Source: Motiliproteus sp036961355
GTDB lineage: Bacteria > Pseudomonadota > Gammaproteobacteria > Pseudomonadales > Balneatricaceae
Direction of reading: 5' to 3'
NCBI GenBank assembly: GCA_036961355.1
Contig: JBALVL010000001.1
Coordinates: 124,001-188,000, forward strand
DNA: 64,000 bases
The notes beneath the pieces were generated by a model. It was not told the origin of the DNA and did no database searches. It saw only the letters and a list, made by a program, of their open reading frames with translations. Of the stretch, positions 1 to 9,006 are shown in pieces; the stretch's first letter is position 1, and every line of letters begins with the position of its first letter. The position numbers and the translations under genes were made by a program.

Positions 1-230
1 GCCAGCACAAAACTAAACCGTTCATCAGCCTGCAACGGCCGCAATGCGCTTTGATATCGTCCCAGCGCCGACTCTATCTGCACTTCGGCGTTCGCCAATG
101 GCTGCAGCCGTACCCGTATCCGCTTATCGACCGCTAGCACTAGCGCTTTGGAGCCGTACAGCACCGCATGCTCACCCATCAGCATCAAAGTACCGGGGGC
201 AGAAGCATTAATCTCTAAGTTGTGCGCCAT
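1..230 (-). CDS. GHMP-family kinase of the mevalonate pathway, partial (C-terminal part beyond window edge)
   Basis: The first 76 codons of a leftward gene are present; the rest lies off the left edge. The N-terminus has the GHMP-kinase opening (SAPGTLMLMGEHAVLYG near residues 10-26), so it should phosphorylate, or decarboxylate after phosphorylation, a mevalonate intermediate. Its ATG overlaps the end of the preceding mevalonate kinase gene by 23 bases, implying translational coupling and one operon. It resembles its upstream neighbour enough to be a paralogue. Phosphomevalonate kinase, diphosphomevalonate decarboxylase or a second mevalonate kinase are all possible; the diagnostic GSSAA loop is not in the window. 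Confidence 0.75.
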   Translation of the reverse strand, partial: MAHNLEINASAPGTLMLMGEHAVLYGSKALVLAVDKRIRVRLQPLANAEVQIESALGRYQSALRPLQADERFSFVL

Positions 231-1296
231 ACAGGTCTTGCTCCACCGGTTGCCACGAGTAACCAGACGACTCGAGTAAGGAATGAAATGTAAGATCGGG
301 GTTACCAGAATAGTAAACCAGCACTAATCCGCCCGCCTCGCCGCTGACGGCACCGGCACCACTAATCTTGGCCGCCCCACCCTGCTGCTCGACGGCGTCG
401 ATGAACCGCCGCACCGGCTCGGGCACTACCCTGATACGGTCCAACAATCGATGGTTAGCACGCAGCGAGTCGATAATCTGCGCTGGCGACCGCTGCTTGA
501 GAGCCTCGACCAGCTGTTCGGTGACGTTACCAAATTCTAGCCAGATATCGTCATCACCGAACTGCTGCCGCACTTGGCTGGTACAACTACCGGTACTGCA
601 CGAAGGCCGCCCGGTATCGACCAGATACCAGTGAGGATCTAGCGTGGCGGCAAGCATTGCTACCCGCCCCTGCTGAAACTGCAGCAACCCACCACGCGCG
701 CACACTGCCGGGTCGAGACCACTGGAGCGGCCGTGCTGTAGCATCTCGCAGCGAGTGGTCAACGCGATAAGCCGTTCGGCAGGTAACGTTAAGTCGACAA
801 GCCCTGCAACCGCGGTCAACAGCGCCGATACGGTTGCCGCCGATGAACCCATACCCGAGCCGATTGTGATCTCAGAACACAGTTCAATCCGACAGCCATT
901 TAAAGCAGAAACCACCATCGGATACTCTTGGTTCAGGATGGCCAAGGCATAGCGATAAAGGTCCGCCTCATCGACCAGTACCGATTCAATCGGCAGTTCT
1001 CCATCGATAAAGCGCTGATGCCGCTGCTGGCAACGATCAGAAAAATCGCTCAGCTGTGATAAGTCGAGGGAATAACGAGAATTGAGATCAACCAACAGCA
1101 ACTCGCAATGGCTGCCATTTACCGGATGCGCGCGGTCAAGTCCAAGCGGTGAATCAGGCTCAAAGGAGAAAACAGAGACCCGCGCGTAACGCGGTATCGC
1201 TAGCGCTAATGCGGGCTGACCGTATACGACAGCGTGTTCACCGCTGAGAATCGTTTTGGCAGGTGCCCGAGCAACGATATGCGGCGAAGCAGTCAT
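208..1296 (-). CDS. mvk: Mevalonate kinase (GHMP superfamily)
   Basis: ATP-dependent phosphorylation of mevalonate to 5-phosphomevalonate in the cytoplasm. The 362-residue protein has the GHMP opening (APAKTILSGEHAVVYG, residues 11-26), the phosphate-binding loop IGSGMGSSAA (145-154), the kinase pair Glu184 and Asp195 in EMLQHGRSSGLD, and a C-terminal KISGAGAVSG loop. The HAVVYG and HGRSSGLDPAV signatures favour mevalonate kinase over phosphomevalonate kinase. The start overlaps the mvaS stop as ATGA (1294-1298), so it is translationally coupled in an mvaA-fni-mvaS-mvk operon. The family is secure. The exact substrate is inferred from motif shape and context, because the next gene is also a GHMP kinase. 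Confidence 0.85.
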   Translation of the reverse strand: MTASPHIVARAPAKTILSGEHAVVYGQPALALAIPRYARVSVFSFEPDSPLGLDRAHPVNGSHCELLLVDLNSRYSLDLSQLSDFSDRCQQRHQRFIDGELPIESVLVDEADLYRYALAILNQEYPMVVSALNGCRIELCSEITIGSGMGSSAATVSALLTAVAGLVDLTLPAERLIALTTRCEMLQHGRSSGLDPAVCARGGLLQFQQGRVAMLAATLDPHWYLVDTGRPSCSTGSCTSQVRQQFGDDDIWLEFGNVTEQLVEALKQRSPAQIIDSLRANHRLLDRIRVVPEPVRRFIDAVEQQGGAAKISGAGAVSGEAGGLVLVYYSGNPDLTFHSLLESSGYSWQPVEQDLYGAQLRD

Positions 1297-2471
1297 CAGC
1301 GGGCGCTATAAACTCGCTTATGCTGGTTAATCGACTCCAACCGAAACGGGCCGGTTGTCTGTTCAGGCATAGCGTGATCGCCACCATCAGCCGGAATTTC
1401 GAAGTTATAAAAGCGCAGGTACTCGGAATAGCTCAACTCTGTCCGTGCCTGCAGCATCGCTGCATGGCGATCGCTATGCAGGTAATCGCGATAGCCCGAT
1501 ACCACGGTGCCGCTGAAAAATTCGGAGACACAACCCGAGCCGTAACTAAAGAAGCCGATCTGCTTACCCGTCAGATCCTGGTCGGCGTGGTCAAACAGTG
1601 AGGTCAAGCCGATATAAATCGAGGCGGTGTAGCTGTTACCGATGGTACGGTTGTACTTTAACGTCGGCGCGGTCATCAGCGCTCGAGCTTCAACATCGCG
1701 ATCGCTGCCACAGAAACGTGCCAGTTGAGTTTGCGACTTCTCCGCCATACGACTGAACGGCAGGTGATAACACATATAATCGAGCTGTTCGAAGGCGGTA
1801 CCGCCCTGCTCGATATAATCGCCGTAGGCTTGTTTCAGGGCTTTGAGATAGATCTTGGTCGAGTATTTACCATCAACCAACGCGGTGGCGCGATAGTTTG
1901 GTCGCCAGAAATCCATCACATCTTCGGTATAACGGCCCGATTGCGAGTGGATTTCGACCAATTTAGGTTGTGCACTGATCAGAATAGCCACAGCACCGCA
2001 GCCTTGCGTCGCTTCACCGGAGGAAGCCAGGTCGTAACGGGCAATATCGGAGGCTAGCACCAACACTTTACAATCGGGCTGACGCGCAACAATGGCGCAA
2101 GCCATCTGAATCGCGGCTGTGGCGGAGTAACAGGCCTGTTTAAGCTCCACCACCCGGCAGCGGCTAGGCAGATCTAGTAAACCATGGACGAACACACCCG
2201 CCGCCTTCGACTGGTCGATACCCGTCTCAGTGGCAAACAGCAGCGTATCAATACTGGCTTTATCGCAGCGATCAAACAGCGGCAACGCGGCTGCGGCAGC
2301 CATCGTCACGACATCTTCGTCAGCGCCGACGATGCCCATCCGCTCTTGGCCAATCCCTTGATAAAACTTCTCTGCTTCGATGTTCTGTACGTCTGCCAAA
2401 CTCTTTAGATCGAGAAAGAAGTTAGACGTATAAAAACTAATATCATCAATACCGACGGACATACTCAGCAA
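1296..2471 (-). CDS. mvaS: Hydroxymethylglutaryl-CoA synthase
   Basis: Condenses acetyl-CoA with acetoacetyl-CoA to HMG-CoA, the committed entry to the mevalonate pathway. The 391-residue protein has the thiolase-fold catalytic set: Glu82 in FATETGID, nucleophile Cys114 in KQACYSAT and His236 in MCYHLPF. These are each offset by three from the Glu79/Cys111/His233 triad known in the Staphylococcus aureus enzyme. Length is typical of bacterial MvaS (about 390). It starts 8 bases after the fni stop and ends in an ATGA overlap with mevalonate kinase, so it is mid-operon. Confidence 0.96.
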   Translation of the reverse strand: MLSMSVGIDDISFYTSNFFLDLKSLADVQNIEAEKFYQGIGQERMGIVGADEDVVTMAAAAALPLFDRCDKASIDTLLFATETGIDQSKAAGVFVHGLLDLPSRCRVVELKQACYSATAAIQMACAIVARQPDCKVLVLASDIARYDLASSGEATQGCGAVAILISAQPKLVEIHSQSGRYTEDVMDFWRPNYRATALVDGKYSTKIYLKALKQAYGDYIEQGGTAFEQLDYMCYHLPFSRMAEKSQTQLARFCGSDRDVEARALMTAPTLKYNRTIGNSYTASIYIGLTSLFDHADQDLTGKQIGFFSYGSGCVSEFFSGTVVSGYRDYLHSDRHAAMLQARTELSYSEYLRFYNFEIPADGGDHAMPEQTTGPFRLESINQHKRVYSAR

Positions 2472-2479
2472 AAATCCTA

Positions 2480-3511
2480 TTACTCAGCCAGCAGCAATTT
2501 ATCGTTCAACCGCAACCCGTCAATATCGGGTACACCTAGCAGGAACATCGCTGTTACAAATTCATGTTTAATCTGTTCAATCGTAGCTATCACCGCTTCG
2601 GGTGAATCCATGGCCGGTTTAAGAAACGGAACCGCCATGCCACAAATTGAGCCGCCGAGTATAACAGACTTCACCATATCGATGCCGCTTCTAAGACCAC
2701 CACTGGCGATAAATTGTGCCTGTTGTTGGTACGGGCGAGCCAAACGCAATGCCTGGGGTGTTGGAATGCCCCAATCTTGGAACAATAATCCTAATGGACG
2801 CTCGGCCGGCGACTGCCGCCGATGGTGTTCAATGCGGCTCCACGAGGTACCGCCACAGCCTGCCAAATCGAAATATTGAACGCCACTGGCGATCCCTAAC
2901 TCAATGTCTTCGGGAGCCAGTCCGGCGCCAACCTCTTTTAGGATCACCGGCCGGTTTACCGCAGCGACAATCTCTGCAATTCGCTGATCGAGGTTAGAGA
3001 AATCTGTATCACCTTCCGGCTGTACCGCTTCTTGTAGCGGATTCAGATGCAGGTACAGTGCATCGGCTTGCAGGCAGTCGATCGCTGCCTGCGCCTGTTG
3101 CGCGCTGAAGCCATAATTGAGCTGTACTGCACCGATGTTGGCCATCATCAATGCTGAAGGCGCGTAACGACGCAGTTCAAAACTGTCACGGGCAGCGGGA
3201 TGGGTAAACATCACCCGTTGTGAGCCAACCGCCAGTGCGACTCCGGTCGCTTCTGCCGCGATCGCCAAATTACGATTAATACTGCGTAACTGGTCGTGAT
3301 CACCGCCGGTCATCGATGAGATAAGCAGAGGAAAACTCAGTGGCTTGCCAAGAAAGGTACAACTTGGATCAATCTGTTTTAGATCCAGCTGCGGCAGAGC
3401 ACGGTGGCGTAATCGGATGGCATCAAAATAACTCTTATCACGATCCACCGCCGCATCGTTCTCGATCGCCCGGATATGCTCGGTCTTGCGTGAGTTGGTG
3501 GAATCGGTCAT
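2480..3511 (-). CDS. fni: Type II isopentenyl-diphosphate isomerase (FMN-dependent)
   Basis: Interconverts isopentenyl and dimethylallyl diphosphate. This is the flavin-dependent type II enzyme, unrelated to the Nudix-type Idi of enterobacteria. Visible are the FMN-barrel motif SSMTGGDHDQ, the family signature QPEGDTDF with its catalytic Gln, and ASGGLRSGIDMVK binding the flavin phosphate. The frame opens at a GTG at 3523, but the ATG four codons in (3511) is used here because a GGTGA-like ribosome site sits just upstream of it. The protein is about 343 residues. It lies between mvaA and mvaS in the same operon; type II isomerases commonly travel with mevalonate genes. Confidence 0.94.
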   Translation of the reverse strand: MTDSTNSRKTEHIRAIENDAAVDRDKSYFDAIRLRHRALPQLDLKQIDPSCTFLGKPLSFPLLISSMTGGDHDQLRSINRNLAIAAEATGVALAVGSQRVMFTHPAARDSFELRRYAPSALMMANIGAVQLNYGFSAQQAQAAIDCLQADALYLHLNPLQEAVQPEGDTDFSNLDQRIAEIVAAVNRPVILKEVGAGLAPEDIELGIASGVQYFDLAGCGGTSWSRIEHHRRQSPAERPLGLLFQDWGIPTPQALRLARPYQQQAQFIASGGLRSGIDMVKSVILGGSICGMAVPFLKPAMDSPEAVIATIEQIKHEFVTAMFLLGVPDIDGLRLNDKLLLAE

Positions 3512-3529
3512 CGAGTCTTTCACCGGAAG

Positions 3530-4564
3530 TTAGCGCTCCATCGACAGATGTGACTGCATCAATTCGCCCGGATTGGTCTGCGCAGCCATCAGCGACAGCT
3601 CACCACACAACACCGTTGCAGCACACCAGACCGCCAGACGGCGAGCATTTTCACCCGGCTCGCGTTCGGCTTTACAGCCAAGAAGCTCAAGGTTCTTCTC
3701 GACGAAATCGAGGCCCTTACCGTTACCGACACTGCCCACAATCAGGTTCGGCAGCGTCGCGGAAAAATACAGGTCGCCATTGCGCACTTCCGCATGAACC
3801 ATTCCTTGCGAGCCTTCGACGATATTGGCAGCATCCTGGCCGGTCGCCAGATAGAAGGCTAATAACATATTGGCGTAATGGGCGTTGGCGCTACGCACCC
3901 CACCGGCCAGCAACGTACCGATCAGGTTCTTTTTGATATTGAGCTCGACCATCAGTTCCGGCGTGGTATTTAAACGACGCTGGCACAGCTCTCGCGGAAT
4001 AGTAACCTCGGTGACAACGTACTTGCCACGCCCGAGAATGCCGTTAACAGCGGTCGCTTTCTTGTCGGAGCAATAGTTGGCTGAGATCGATACATATTTA
4101 AGTTGCGGGTACTGCTCAAGAACCCACGGAAACAGTCGATCCGCTGCATTGGTCACCATATTATGACCTGATGCATCGCCGGTGGTGAATTCAAGTCGCA
4201 GGTAGATCAGGTTAGCAACAATCTGGCTGTTGATACCGATCAGCTTGGCAAACCGGCTCGAGCCTGCCACCACATCATTAAGGTCGGACATCCGCTCCTT
4301 GAGACCGTTAACCGCTCGCAACGCGGCACCGGCGTCGCTGGCTTCGAGCAAAATTGAACGACTCATCCGATCATCAATAACAGTCGCGCGAATACCTCCA
4401 GCCAGTTTGGTCACTCGGGCTCCACGCCCTACCGAAGGCCACAACGGGCTCTCGTAAGTCGCCAGTGGCACCATCACTGTATCGTTCACTTCATCACCGA
4501 AGACCTGGATCGGGCCTACGTTTCGCATCGGGACAGGGGCACTGGTGATCTTATGTGATTTCAT
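3530..4564 (-). CDS. mvaA: Hydroxymethylglutaryl-CoA reductase, class I-like
   Basis: Reduces HMG-CoA to mevalonate, usually with NADPH for class I-type enzymes. The 344-residue protein is soluble and lacks the membrane domain of eukaryotic forms. Catalytic residues can be placed: Glu38 in LATYESPLWPSV, the GDASGHNM substrate/cofactor motif (129-136), the Lys in CSDKKATAVN (165-174), Asp244 in GQDAANIVEGSQ, and C-terminal His339 in QSHLSMER. The DKK motif and SH-type tail are class I traits, whereas many bacterial MvaA proteins are class II. It is the first gene of the leftward operon, with 166 bases upstream to the preceding regulator gene. Confidence 0.95.
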   Translation of the reverse strand: MKSHKITSAPVPMRNVGPIQVFGDEVNDTVMVPLATYESPLWPSVGRGARVTKLAGGIRATVIDDRMSRSILLEASDAGAALRAVNGLKERMSDLNDVVAGSSRFAKLIGINSQIVANLIYLRLEFTTGDASGHNMVTNAADRLFPWVLEQYPQLKYVSISANYCSDKKATAVNGILGRGKYVVTEVTIPRELCQRRLNTTPELMVELNIKKNLIGTLLAGGVRSANAHYANMLLAFYLATGQDAANIVEGSQGMVHAEVRNGDLYFSATLPNLIVGSVGNGKGLDFVEKNLELLGCKAEREPGENARRLAVWCAATVLCGELSLMAAQTNPGELMQSHLSMER

Positions 4565-4730
4565 CCGTTCGAATTACTACCGAATAAATTAGAAAAAGAA
4601 GGCCAATAATAGCCTGGAGTATCGCTTTACTACCGCACTGCAAATGAAAAAACACCCGCCAGTGCTGCGATAAAAAGTGGGGCGATTGTAGCCGCCGCTA
4701 GTAGTGAATGCAATTTCGACGATGGCAGTA

Positions 4731-5435
4731 TTACTCGTCCCGGCTGCTCTGCAATCGATAACCGTGCTGATGCACTGTCTGAATTTCATAACCCGAATCT
4801 TCGAGCTGCAAAGTTTTACGTAACCGACTGATATGCATATCAACTGTTCGCGTATTCACCTGCTGGCTTACTCCCCAGACTTCTGACAATAAGCGATGAC
4901 GCGATAACAGTTGATTAGGGTGGCTGAACAGGTATTCGGCCAGAGAAAAATCTTTCTCGGTCAACACTAACACCTCATCGTTGCGATTGATCAATCGCTG
5001 ACCTCGGTCAATAATGAAAGGTCCGCAATATAGTATCGACTCGGCCTGGTCGTCAATTTGCGAACAGCCCCCCAAGCGATGTACCAACACATGAATGCGA
5101 TTGAGCAGCTCATCAGCACTAATAGGCTTTACCATGTAGTCATCCGCACCGTGTTTAAGCGCATGAATAATTTCGCTTTCCGCATCGCTTTGACTGATAA
5201 ACAACAACGGAATTCTACCCTCCTGTAGTGCCAAACCCTGCTCAATCAGATCAAAACTACGTTGCTGATGACAGCCACAGTCAAGCAACAGCATGTCAAA
5301 CGACTGAGCTGCCAAACAGGCCAGCAACTCGTCTGGCTCTGAACAACAGGTAAAATCGTGACCGGCTTGCCCAAGCCAGGCCATAATGTCATCGGCCAAC
5401 ACACGATCAGACTCCAACACTGCAATTTTCAACAT
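4731..5435 (-). CDS. OmpR/PhoB-family response regulator (orphan)
   Basis: Two-domain DNA-binding response regulator of about 234 residues. The receiver has the acidic pair Glu8/Asp10, phospho-acceptor Asp52 in LLLDCGC, and Lys103 in YMVKP. The C-terminal winged helix (about 135-230) shows the PhoB-type block ending in HGYRL. The frame extends 16 codons upstream, but the ATG at 5435 is preceded by GGGGAG at good spacing and starts directly with the receiver strand, so it was chosen. No histidine kinase gene is adjacent and the target is unknown. The receiver is unusually Cys-rich around the active site (Cys30, 31, 40, 53, 55). It lies just upstream of the mevalonate operon on the same strand, which alone does not show control of it. 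Confidence 0.9.
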   Translation of the reverse strand: MLKIAVLESDRVLADDIMAWLGQAGHDFTCCSEPDELLACLAAQSFDMLLLDCGCHQQRSFDLIEQGLALQEGRIPLLFISQSDAESEIIHALKHGADDYMVKPISADELLNRIHVLVHRLGGCSQIDDQAESILYCGPFIIDRGQRLINRNDEVLVLTEKDFSLAEYLFSHPNQLLSRHRLLSEVWGVSQQVNTRTVDMHISRLRKTLQLEDSGYEIQTVHQHGYRLQSSRDE

Positions 5436-5705
5436 AGCTCTCCCCGACGCTAGCGCTACGCTTGAGCGGGTAACAACCCGCATCCAGATTCCAATAAACG
5501 ATGTTTATGGCTTCAGTATAGGCACGGAACAGTCATCCCCAACCGATCAATAGCCCAAACGTTGGCAAAAGTTGCTGAGCGAAGGCCGATGAGGTTAACC
5601 GGGCACCTAGCCCAGTATGCGGAAATACTATTATGAATAGACAGGATCAGGAGCGATCAAGAAGAACGATGGCCAGCGATCAAGGCCTACGGAGGAGACA
5701 ACTAA

Positions 5706-7298
5706 TTAATGATCAATATCGCTGACGTCAACTTCACTCAAAACAGCACGGCGTGAACTTAACGCACGGAAGCGTTCCTGCTGTTTCGAGTTCATCGCAC
5801 CAATACTGACACCCAACAGTTTTTCATTACAGATCGCCAGCACCCCGGCAGCCCGTTCCGGATGTTGTTGAACCACTTCGAATGCGGTTTGTACTAAGTT
5901 GAGCAACACACTGGGGCTGTTAGGCACGGATTCCATCGCTTTCAAGAAGCAATTGAAGGCCTCTTCGAAACGTCCTTTGCGATACAAACCCATCCCTTGA
6001 AGGTTGCTACGGCCCCACTCTGTTTCGGTAAATACCCGGCGGCTAAAATCTGCTTTATAACTCTCAGCCGCCACTTGCAAATTGGTGTTCTCAACCCCCT
6101 CGAGCAGGTTATCCAATTCTTCAGCTTGCTGGCTATCATCGAGTTTTTTATAAACCTCGAAGGCATCTTTGGCGGCTGAATTAGCCCGCGCAATATCACC
6201 TGATAACTTATAAGTTTCCGAGGTCATCAAACGCGACTTGAACTGAATCAGCTGATCATCCTGGTATTCAAACACCACATCTTCGAGCGTTCTAACCGCT
6301 TCCTGTTCAGCGCGTGAGGAACTTTGACCGCCATGCGACGAAACCTGGGTTTGCAGACTCCGGGCCAGCCCGAAATAGTTACTGTGCTGTTGATGACAGG
6401 AGTGCCGGGCATACTTAACGGCCCCCCGAAACGCTTCAATGGCGACCGACCAGTTACTGTTTTCACTGGCTGCATTGGCTAAACTCGATTGTAAAACCGG
6501 CACGGTGGGTTGCGCTTTGACAGCACGTTCCAACAGCTTCTGGGCGTCAAGATTGCGGCCCAGTGCGCGATAAATTTTCGACAACCAATCAAACGCTTCG
6601 ATGCTTTCGCTGGAACGCTCCAACACCAGATTAAAATGCGCCATAGAATCAGCGTATTGGGCCTGGCGATAGGCGCAGATCCCTAACCCCATATACGCCC
6701 AGGAAGCACCGCGATCTGCCGCAACGCGGTCAAACAATTTGATCGCTTCGGCATAGTTCTTTGTCGAGACCAGCAAACGACCCTGTAATCGATTCAGGTA
6801 AGGCGCCAACGAGGGAAACTTACGCAGCATCTGCGCCAGTAACTGCAGTGCTTTTTCCGGCTCGTTCTGATCGACCAGCGCTTCGGCAGGCGAAACGGCT
6901 TGTTTGAGTTTGATCAGCTTTTCCAACCGATTCTTAAACAGGTTTACATCAACCGGTTTAACGAAAAAGGATTCGGCAAAACTCTCCAGCGAATCATTAG
7001 AAACGCCAGGGCAGCCCTCGGGCATAATCAGAATATGACTATCAACCGTACGCTTGAGCCCTTCACGAATGGATTCTTCAACAACCTGATAGCCGTTCTT
7101 CTCGCCATCGCCAAGCCAGTGTTCGATAAAACAAAAATCAAACGTCTGCACCCGCATCAAGCTCAACGCCATGTTCGCCGAAGAGGCAACCTGCACCTCT
7201 GCCGCCCCCAGCTGACTGACCAATGAGCGCAATGCACCCAGAGCGTCGAGCTTCTTAGCGACAATCAAGACTGTTTTTTCGGCCAGCAGAGCCGCCAT
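5706..7298 (-). CDS. TPR protein with degenerate response-regulator receiver domain
   Basis: A 530-residue protein with an N-terminal CheY-like fold (about 1-125) followed by tetratricopeptide repeats (about 140-280 and again 430-490). The receiver looks non-phosphorylatable: the usual Asp pair after strand 1 is replaced (VLIVAKK) and the acceptor position reads FIEHWLGDG, with Glu where Asp is expected. The terminal FFVKP Lys is kept. Related TPR-receiver proteins occur in marine gammaproteobacteria and pseudomonads with no settled role that I know of. It probably acts as a protein-protein scaffold. It is transcribed leftward, 270 bases upstream of the OmpR-type regulator, with no kinase nearby. 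Confidence 0.85.
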   Translation of the reverse strand: MAALLAEKTVLIVAKKLDALGALRSLVSQLGAAEVQVASSANMALSLMRVQTFDFCFIEHWLGDGEKNGYQVVEESIREGLKRTVDSHILIMPEGCPGVSNDSLESFAESFFVKPVDVNLFKNRLEKLIKLKQAVSPAEALVDQNEPEKALQLLAQMLRKFPSLAPYLNRLQGRLLVSTKNYAEAIKLFDRVAADRGASWAYMGLGICAYRQAQYADSMAHFNLVLERSSESIEAFDWLSKIYRALGRNLDAQKLLERAVKAQPTVPVLQSSLANAASENSNWSVAIEAFRGAVKYARHSCHQQHSNYFGLARSLQTQVSSHGGQSSSRAEQEAVRTLEDVVFEYQDDQLIQFKSRLMTSETYKLSGDIARANSAAKDAFEVYKKLDDSQQAEELDNLLEGVENTNLQVAAESYKADFSRRVFTETEWGRSNLQGMGLYRKGRFEEAFNCFLKAMESVPNSPSVLLNLVQTAFEVVQQHPERAAGVLAICNEKLLGVSIGAMNSKQQERFRALSSRRAVLSEVDVSDIDH

Positions 7299-7545
7299 AC
7301 AAGAACGCCTAACTTATTGAAGATCTAATTAACTTGCCGGTTATCGGGACGACAATAGCAAAAACAACAGCCCACTCAAACGCTTATCCGACGCTAATTG
7401 GTAAAAGTCTGACAGCCGTCATCATAAACAGCTTTCGAATCCAAAAAACAACGACAATAACGATGATAGCAAGGCGCGGGGCAACTGTTGCATTACCCAC
7501 ATATTTTCCATGATCAACGCCATTGCTGTCGATCGATTTGTAAGG

Positions 7546-7572
7546 CACAAAAAAGCCCTGACAAGTCAGGGC
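7546..7572 (-). terminator. Rho-independent terminator after argG
   Basis: An 8-bp perfect stem (GCCCTGAC / GTCAGGGC) with a 2-base loop at 7555-7572, about 20 bases past the argG stop. On the minus strand it is followed by a run of six Ts. A TTTT also follows it on the plus strand. Confidence 0.85.
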
Positions 7573-7592
7573 TTTTCTAAACTCAGCCAGAT

Positions 7593-8822
7593 TCAGTCTT
7601 CTAGCAGGTTGCGGCCCTTGCTGGCAGCGATACGCATCCGCAATGCGTTCAGCTTGATAAAGCCAGCCGCATCTTTCTGATCGTAAGCGCCTGCATCGTC
7701 ATCAAAGGTAGCAATAGAAGCATCGAATAAGCTGTCATCTGAGCTACGACCAACAATGTCGACGTTGCCTTTATACAGCTTCAGGCGTACCTTGCCATTC
7801 ACGTTGCGCTGCGAGTAGTCGATCATGGTCTGCAGCATCTTACGCTCTTCTGACCACCAGAAACCGTTATAGATGATCTCAGCGTAACGCGGCATCAGTT
7901 CATCTTTAAGGTGTGCTGCTACCCGATCCAGAGTGATCGATTCGATCGCCCGGTGAGCACGTAGCATAATGGTACCACCCGGTGTTTCATAACAGCCGCG
8001 CGCCTTCATGCCTACATAGCGGTTCTCAACGATATCCAAACGGCCTACACCATTATCGCCGCCAACCTTGTTGAGATATTCCAGCACAGTCGCCGGGCTC
8101 ATCGGGGTGTCATCAATCGCAACGATATCACCCTTCTGATAAGTCAGTTCGAGATACGTTGGCTTGTCGGGTGCTTGCTCCGGAGAGACACTCCAACGCC
8201 ACATATCGTCTTCGGCTTCAGTCCAGGTATCCTCCAGCACACCGCCTTCATAGGAGATATGCAGCAGGTTGGCATCCATCGAGTAAGGTGATTTTTTGCC
8301 TTTTTTCTTAAAATCAACATCGATGCCATGATCGGCACAGTAGGCCATCAGTGAATCACGAGAGTTCAAATCCCATTCACGCCAAGGTGCAATAACCTGC
8401 ACTCCAGGCTTGAGTGCATAAGCACCCAGCTCAAAGCGAACCTGATCGTTGCCTTTACCGGTGGCACCATGCGAGATCGCATCAGCGCCAGTTTCATTGG
8501 CGATCTCTATCAAGCGCTTGGCGATCAACGGACGGGCGATCGATGTACCCAACAGGTACTCACCTTCGTAAACCGTATTGGCACGGAACATGGGGAAGAC
8601 GAAATCACGAACAAACTCTTCCCGCAGGTCTTCGATATAGATCTCTTTAACACCCAGCGCTTCTGCCTTAGCGCGCGCGGGTTCAACCTCTTCTCCCTGA
8701 CCCAGGTCAGCGGTGAAGGTAACGACTTCACAGTTGTAAGTTTCTTGCAGCCACTTAACAATTACCGAGGTATCCAAACCACCGGAATAGGCCAATACAA
8801 CTTTATTAACATCAGACATCAT
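7593..8822 (-). CDS. argG: Argininosuccinate synthase
   Basis: Joins citrulline and aspartate with ATP to argininosuccinate, the penultimate step to arginine. The 409-residue protein has the N-type ATP pyrophosphatase P-loop AYSGGLDTS (residues 10-18), GKGNDQVRFE for citrulline/aspartate binding, and the family block KKKGKKSPYS. Length is normal for the roughly 400-residue bacterial form. It stands alone on the minus strand between the TPR protein and motY. argF and argD are 6-7 kb away on the plus strand. argG next to motY/pyrC/rnt is the order known in Pseudomonas. Confidence 0.97.
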   Translation of the reverse strand: MMSDVNKVVLAYSGGLDTSVIVKWLQETYNCEVVTFTADLGQGEEVEPARAKAEALGVKEIYIEDLREEFVRDFVFPMFRANTVYEGEYLLGTSIARPLIAKRLIEIANETGADAISHGATGKGNDQVRFELGAYALKPGVQVIAPWREWDLNSRDSLMAYCADHGIDVDFKKKGKKSPYSMDANLLHISYEGGVLEDTWTEAEDDMWRWSVSPEQAPDKPTYLELTYQKGDIVAIDDTPMSPATVLEYLNKVGGDNGVGRLDIVENRYVGMKARGCYETPGGTIMLRAHRAIESITLDRVAAHLKDELMPRYAEIIYNGFWWSEERKMLQTMIDYSQRNVNGKVRLKLYKGNVDIVGRSSDDSLFDASIATFDDDAGAYDQKDAAGFIKLNALRMRIAASKGRNLLED

Positions 8823-9006
8823 TCACTCCGTCTTCGGCGCAACGGCTAGAGGTTGCCACCGTGATCTACCAACATAATCGGCGGATTATACACGCAAAAA
8901 CCTCAACCGGCACAGGGTCCCGGTCGATTCATTTAACAGCTCAGAAATCAGTTGCAATAAGTCGATAAAAACTCACGAAAAAGGCGACATCTAGACAAGT
9001 AGAAAA

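Noticed and set aside
4589..4843. Minus-strand frame of 84 codons over the end of the response regulator gene
   Set aside because: Overlaps the regulator's conserved C-terminus in another frame and has no coding signature.
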